From the NCBI RefSeq assembly GCF_023101145.1, contig NZ_CP073714.1, forward strand, positions 3,782,001 to 3,846,000: a stretch of DNA of 64,000 bases. The letters are read 5' to 3'. Below the pieces are notes generated by a model. That model worked only from the letters and a program-made list of their open reading frames with translations, ran no database searches and had not been told where the DNA came from. Source of the DNA: Paenibacillus pabuli (GTDB lineage Bacteria > Bacillota > Bacilli > Paenibacillales > Paenibacillaceae). This document shows, piece by piece, positions 61,407 to 64,000 of this stretch. The stretch's first letter is position 1; every line of letters starts with the position of its first letter. A program made the translations under genes and the position numbers.

Positions 61407-62489
61407 TTGATCCATTATTCATCATCGTTATTTCGCAACAATAATATTCGCACGAATATTTTGATTAGTCTGGTAATCAGTTTCTTGGTGGCCTTTTTCT
61501 CTACATTCTTTTTCACATTTTTATTTGCTTCATTTGCTTATTTAAGTAACAATTTGTTCGTTTATGCACAGTTGCCTTACTTCATCCCGCTCCTTTTTTT
61601 AGTCGCTTTCATCCTGTCGTTTTTAGTATTAACACATTTTATTGTAAAAGATTTTAAAGTGATTAATCGCTCTATACGAACCATCGCTAACGGCGATCTT
61701 GGCTACAGAATTCCAGATATGCAAATTAGTGAATTCAAGAATTTTTCATCTAATTTGAATTCTATGTTAAATCAAATTCAAGATGGAGCCATGAAAAATA
61801 GCCATATGGAGGATGCTCATATGGACTTAATAAAAGCAGCGTGCGAAGAGTTATATGTTCCTGTGAATCATTTAATTAGCAATGTACAGCATTTAAACAT
61901 CCATTCCGCCGAAAAATCACAACAATACACGCACCTTTTACAAGTTATTCATGAGGATGCACTTCAGTTGAAAGAAATCATGGATGATTTACTTGAACTG
62001 GCACGGTATACCTTCACAAAAAACCGTTTGGATTTCATTAGTACGGACCTTTCCCTCTTTCTAGATGATGTTATTCTCGGCTTGATTCCGTTTGCAGAAA
62101 AAAAAGGAATCACCATTAAGAAAGAAATGATCTTATTTCCTATTTACTTACCGATCGATAAAACCAAAATGTCTGTGGCCATAACACATCTTCTTAAAAT
62201 TCATACGAGTTATTTAAACAATAATAGGTTTATTCGTTTCACAATGGACGTGGAGAACAACAACATCGTTATCGGCATGGAGAATCAAACTGAATCTGAA
62301 TTCGATCATGCACATCATGAATTACACGATGCTGTACAGAAACTGCATAGGATTAAGTCTCATAGGGCACTCGCACTCTCTATAGCTCGAACGATTATCG
62401 AAAAGCACGGAGGCTCTTTATCGTTAAGCCATATTAACAATAGCATTTTAATCACATTACCTTTGGACAGAAAGCCTGCTCCGCAATGA
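61407..62489 (+). CDS. Histidine-kinase-like membrane protein with lost catalytic residues
   Basis: This 360-residue protein has two membrane helices, a HAMP-like linker (VINRSIRTIANGDLGYRIPD), a dimerisation helix and an ATPase-like domain, as in OmpR-partner kinases. Key residues are missing. The phospho-acceptor motif HELRTPL reads EELYVPV (Glu147 in place of His). The N box Asn is lost (HLLKIHTSY), the DNGxG box reads ENQTES, and the G2 box reads HRALALSIAR without glycines. It is thus a probable pseudokinase. TTG at 61407 follows GGAGTGAT; GTG at 61398 is an alternative. It is followed by dedA-like, methyltransferase and OmpR-type regulator genes, all on the same strand. Confidence 0.82.
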   Translation: MIHYSSSLFRNNNIRTNILISLVISFLVAFFSTFFFTFLFASFAYLSNNLFVYAQLPYFIPLLFLVAFILSFLVLTHFIVKDFKVINRSIRTIANGDLGYRIPDMQISEFKNFSSNLNSMLNQIQDGAMKNSHMEDAHMDLIKAACEELYVPVNHLISNVQHLNIHSAEKSQQYTHLLQVIHEDALQLKEIMDDLLELARYTFTKNRLDFISTDLSLFLDDVILGLIPFAEKKGITIKKEMILFPIYLPIDKTKMSVAITHLLKIHTSYLNNNRFIRFTMDVENNNIVIGMENQTESEFDHAHHELHDAVQKLHRIKSHRALALSIARTIIEKHGGSLSLSHINNSILITLPLDRKPAPQ

Positions 62490-62501
62490 AGCAATATAAA
62501 C

Positions 62502-62523
62502 CTTTAGATTTTCTTTAGAAAGA
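62502..62523 (+). promoter_or_regulatory. 11-bp direct repeats before the dedA-like gene
   Basis: CTTTAGA occurs at 62502 and 62513. A possible -10 box TACTAT (62552-62557) lies 39 bases after the second copy. The same 39-base distance separates the second CTTTAGA copy and TATGAT before the kinase-like gene. Confidence 0.6.
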
Positions 62524-62590
62524 TACTCATAAAGTCCTTAGTTTTCATGAGTACTATGTAGACATCATCACAAGAGAGGAAGCAAAGCGA

Positions 62591-63085
62591 ATGGTTATCA
62601 ATACAATCTTAGAATTTCTGCATCATTATGGTTATTTGTTTTTCTTCTTTGCCTTTTCATTAGGTCCATTTGGCGTTCCCATTCCAAATGAAATCACAAT
62701 CCTTACCGCGGCGATCTTGAGTCATAGCGGCGTTATAAATTCTTGGCTGACATACTTTTGCATTTTGATGGGATTGTTAACCGCAACGACACTTTTTTAT
62801 CTGGCAGGGAAATTTTTCGGTCCAAGTTTAAAGAGAAGATTCGACACCAATAAACATTATAAAAAGGCGGAAAACATTTTAGAGCGTAAAGGGAATAATG
62901 CGATCTGTGTTGGCATGTTTATCCCCGTCGTCCGATATTTTTTACCTTTATTAATTGGACTAAGCGGTGTGAAGTACAGAAAATTTGCTGTGATTTCATA
63001 CTCCATTGCTACGTTCTGGACAATTCTATTGTTCTCAATCGGAACATTTTTCGGTGAACATCTGCTCTCTGTGCTTCCTTTTTAA
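62591..63085 (+). CDS. DedA-family membrane protein
   Basis: This 164-residue protein has four to five hydrophobic segments and the DedA signatures: PFGVPIPNEITILTAAIL with the conserved Pro and Glu, a central GLLTATTLFYLAGKFFG, and FIPVVRYFLPLLIGLSGVKYRKF with the functional Arg. DedA proteins are lipid flippases or scramblases, linked to undecaprenyl-phosphate recycling and resistance to cationic peptides and antibiotics. GAGGAAG precedes the ATG. The repeats upstream suggest control by the same regulator as the kinase-like gene, probably the OmpR-type regulator encoded downstream. Confidence 0.9.
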   Translation: MVINTILEFLHHYGYLFFFFAFSLGPFGVPIPNEITILTAAILSHSGVINSWLTYFCILMGLLTATTLFYLAGKFFGPSLKRRFDTNKHYKKAENILERKGNNAICVGMFIPVVRYFLPLLIGLSGVKYRKFAVISYSIATFWTILLFSIGTFFGEHLLSVLPF

Positions 63086-63178
63086 GACAAGCCTCCTTCC
63101 CTTACAATCGGGGCTTTATCGCTCACATTAAAACTCAGCAAGATTTGAATTCCTTAACATAAGATGGAGGTCATCAAA

Positions 63179-63757
63179 GTGAACGTCAAAGATAATATGG
63201 TTTTTTTACGCAGCTTTATGCAAAACCCAAAACACATTGGAAGTGTCATTCCTAGTTCCAGGTTTTTAGCTAAGAAGATGGTCACACAAGCACCTTGGGG
63301 TGAAATGAAGGCCATTGCCGAACTTGGATCAGGAACCGGAGCAATAACAAGGCATATCAGCAATCATGTTACGGATTCAATGAAAGTGCTTATGTTTGAA
63401 ATGAATGATACGATGAGAACAAGTCTGGAACAGGAATTTCCTCAGTACTCAAGTTATAAAAATGCAGCGAATCTGGTAGAATGCATGAAGCAACAACATA
63501 TTGAGCAATTAGATTGTATATTCAGCGGTCTTCCCTTTTTTAACTTCGAATCTGAACTAAGAGAAACATTAGTGGATCAAATTCATCAAGCTTTGAAACC
63601 TAGAGGTTTATTCATTGCCTTCCAATACTCATTACAGATGAAGAAGAAACTTTCTGAGCATTTTACTATAGAGACCATTCCTTTTGTTCCACTGAACATC
63701 CCGCCAGCTTTTGTATACGTATGTCGGAAAAAGGAAACGCTATTGAATCATTCATGA
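63179..63757 (+). CDS. SAM-dependent methyltransferase, phospholipid N-methyltransferase-like
   Basis: This 192-residue class I methyltransferase has the SAM motif IAELGSGTGAITRHI, an acidic residue at the end of strand 2 (FEMNDTM), IFSGLPFFNF as motif IV, and a C-terminal VPLNIPPAFVYVCRKK. The N-terminal FLRSFMQNPKHIGSVIPSSRFLAKKM is typical of the PmtA-like phospholipid methyltransferase and rRNA-dimethylase-like group found beside DedA genes. GTG at 63179 follows GGAGGTC with eight-base spacing; ATG 63164 overlaps the ribosome site. Methylation of phosphatidylethanolamine is plausible but not proven. Confidence 0.82.
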   Translation: MNVKDNMVFLRSFMQNPKHIGSVIPSSRFLAKKMVTQAPWGEMKAIAELGSGTGAITRHISNHVTDSMKVLMFEMNDTMRTSLEQEFPQYSSYKNAANLVECMKQQHIEQLDCIFSGLPFFNFESELRETLVDQIHQALKPRGLFIAFQYSLQMKKKLSEHFTIETIPFVPLNIPPAFVYVCRKKETLLNHS

Positions 63758-63797
63758 TGTTAAGATTCTACTTTACGATCCAAAAGGAGCCACCCCA

Positions 63798-64000
63798 ATG
63801 AATACCGTTCTTGTTGTAGACGACGATTCCGAGATCAGAGATATCATCCACGTATATTTACGTAATGAAGGGTACACGATCATCGAGGCTGCTAATGGAG
63901 AAGAAGCCTTGCAGGCGTTGAAGCACCAAGCCTCCATCCAACTGGTGATCCTAGATGTCATGATGCCAAAGATGGACGGCATTCAAGCCTGCTTCAAAAT
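63798..64000 (+). CDS. OmpR-type response regulator, N-terminal part (cut by window edge)
   Basis: The first 67 residues form a receiver domain with the acidic pocket VVDDDSEIRD and the phospho-acceptor Asp in LVILDVMMPKMDG. The DNA-binding domain lies outside the window, so the OmpR class is inferred from the receiver sequence and gene context. The ATG at 63798 follows AAAGGAGC with good spacing. It is the fourth gene in line after the kinase-like, dedA-like and methyltransferase genes. A functional kinase for it may follow outside the window, since the upstream kinase-like protein lacks catalytic residues. Confidence 0.85.
   Translation, partial: MNTVLVVDDDSEIRDIIHVYLRNEGYTIIEAANGEEALQALKHQASIQLVILDVMMPKMDGIQACFK

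Noticed and set aside
1..64000. CRISPR array, insertion sequence, integrase, prophage, tRNA or rRNA genes
   Set aside because: No regularly spaced repeats, transposase or integrase products, or RNA gene sequences were seen in the window.

Overview
The window looks like chromosomal DNA of a Paenibacillus-type Gram-positive bacterium. The evidence is strong AGGAGG ribosome binding sites, frequent TTG/GTG starts, lipobox signal peptides, CcpA-type cre sites, Lpl/Ytc-family sugar importers with YesS-like AraC regulators, and GH52/GH67/GH88 polysaccharide enzymes. No rRNA, tRNA, CRISPR array, insertion sequence or prophage was recognised. Both ends cut genes: a CobW-type GTPase on the left and an OmpR-type response regulator on the right.

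Layout. 1-3.6 kb is a zinc-starvation locus: CobW-type metallochaperone, an L33 paralogue with half its zinc ribbon missing, and znuC-znuB-znuA, with two near-consensus Zur boxes. 3.6-6.1 kb holds a hypothetical protein, an M50-like membrane protein and a DUF421/DUF4363 pair. 6.2-17.7 kb is a glucuronoxylan catabolism region. It contains uxuR-uxuA-uxuB, with a perfect 26-bp palindrome and a cre site upstream, and a divergent AraC regulator facing xynB (GH52)-aguA (GH67), followed by a polyol-type dehydrogenase. An ArsR regulator and an aldehyde dehydrogenase lie in between. Together GH67 and GH52 would free (methyl)glucuronate and xylose from imported aldouronates, and UxuA/UxuB handle hexuronate-derived mannonate. 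17.8-27.7 kb is a mixed metabolic stretch: an HPr-like protein lacking the usual active-site loop, zinc-independent L31, a Dabb protein, SDR oxidoreductases, pyruvate oxidase, an ArsR/MFS pair, a membrane-anchored L12-like protein, a P450 and an aldo-keto reductase.

28.0-38.4 kb is the most striking block. It is a tightly packed, partly overlapping operon of a MoxR-type AAA+ ATPase, a DUF5682 protein, a VWA protein, a giant DUF4132 protein, a SWIM zinc-finger protein and a small sixth ORF. It matches the gene set of the uncharacterised E. coli yehL/yehM/yehP/yehI/yehQ genes and looks like a complete ATPase-plus-VWA machine of unknown function. It ends at a strong terminator.

38.5-44.2 kb holds an ECF sigma factor with its DUF4179 membrane partner, a large WG-repeat protein, a DUF2642 protein and an RDD protein. 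44.4-56.2 kb is a polysaccharide utilisation locus: solute-binding lipoprotein, two permeases, GH88 unsaturated glucuronyl hydrolase, membrane AraC regulator, a second paralogous binding lipoprotein, and a large secreted beta-helix (pectate-lyase-3-like) protein with a C-terminal discoidin-like domain. No ATPase is encoded, so a shared MsmX-like ATPase elsewhere is expected.

56.6-61.1 kb on the minus strand holds an acetyltransferase, an AgrC/AgrA-like two-component system, a trigger-factor-like protein lacking the ribosome-binding domain, and a thioredoxin whose promoter carries 21-bp-spaced direct repeats. 61.4-64 kb holds a histidine-kinase-like protein that has lost its catalytic residues, a DedA protein, a SAM methyltransferase and the start of an OmpR-type regulator. 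Matching 11-bp direct repeats precede the kinase-like gene and dedA.
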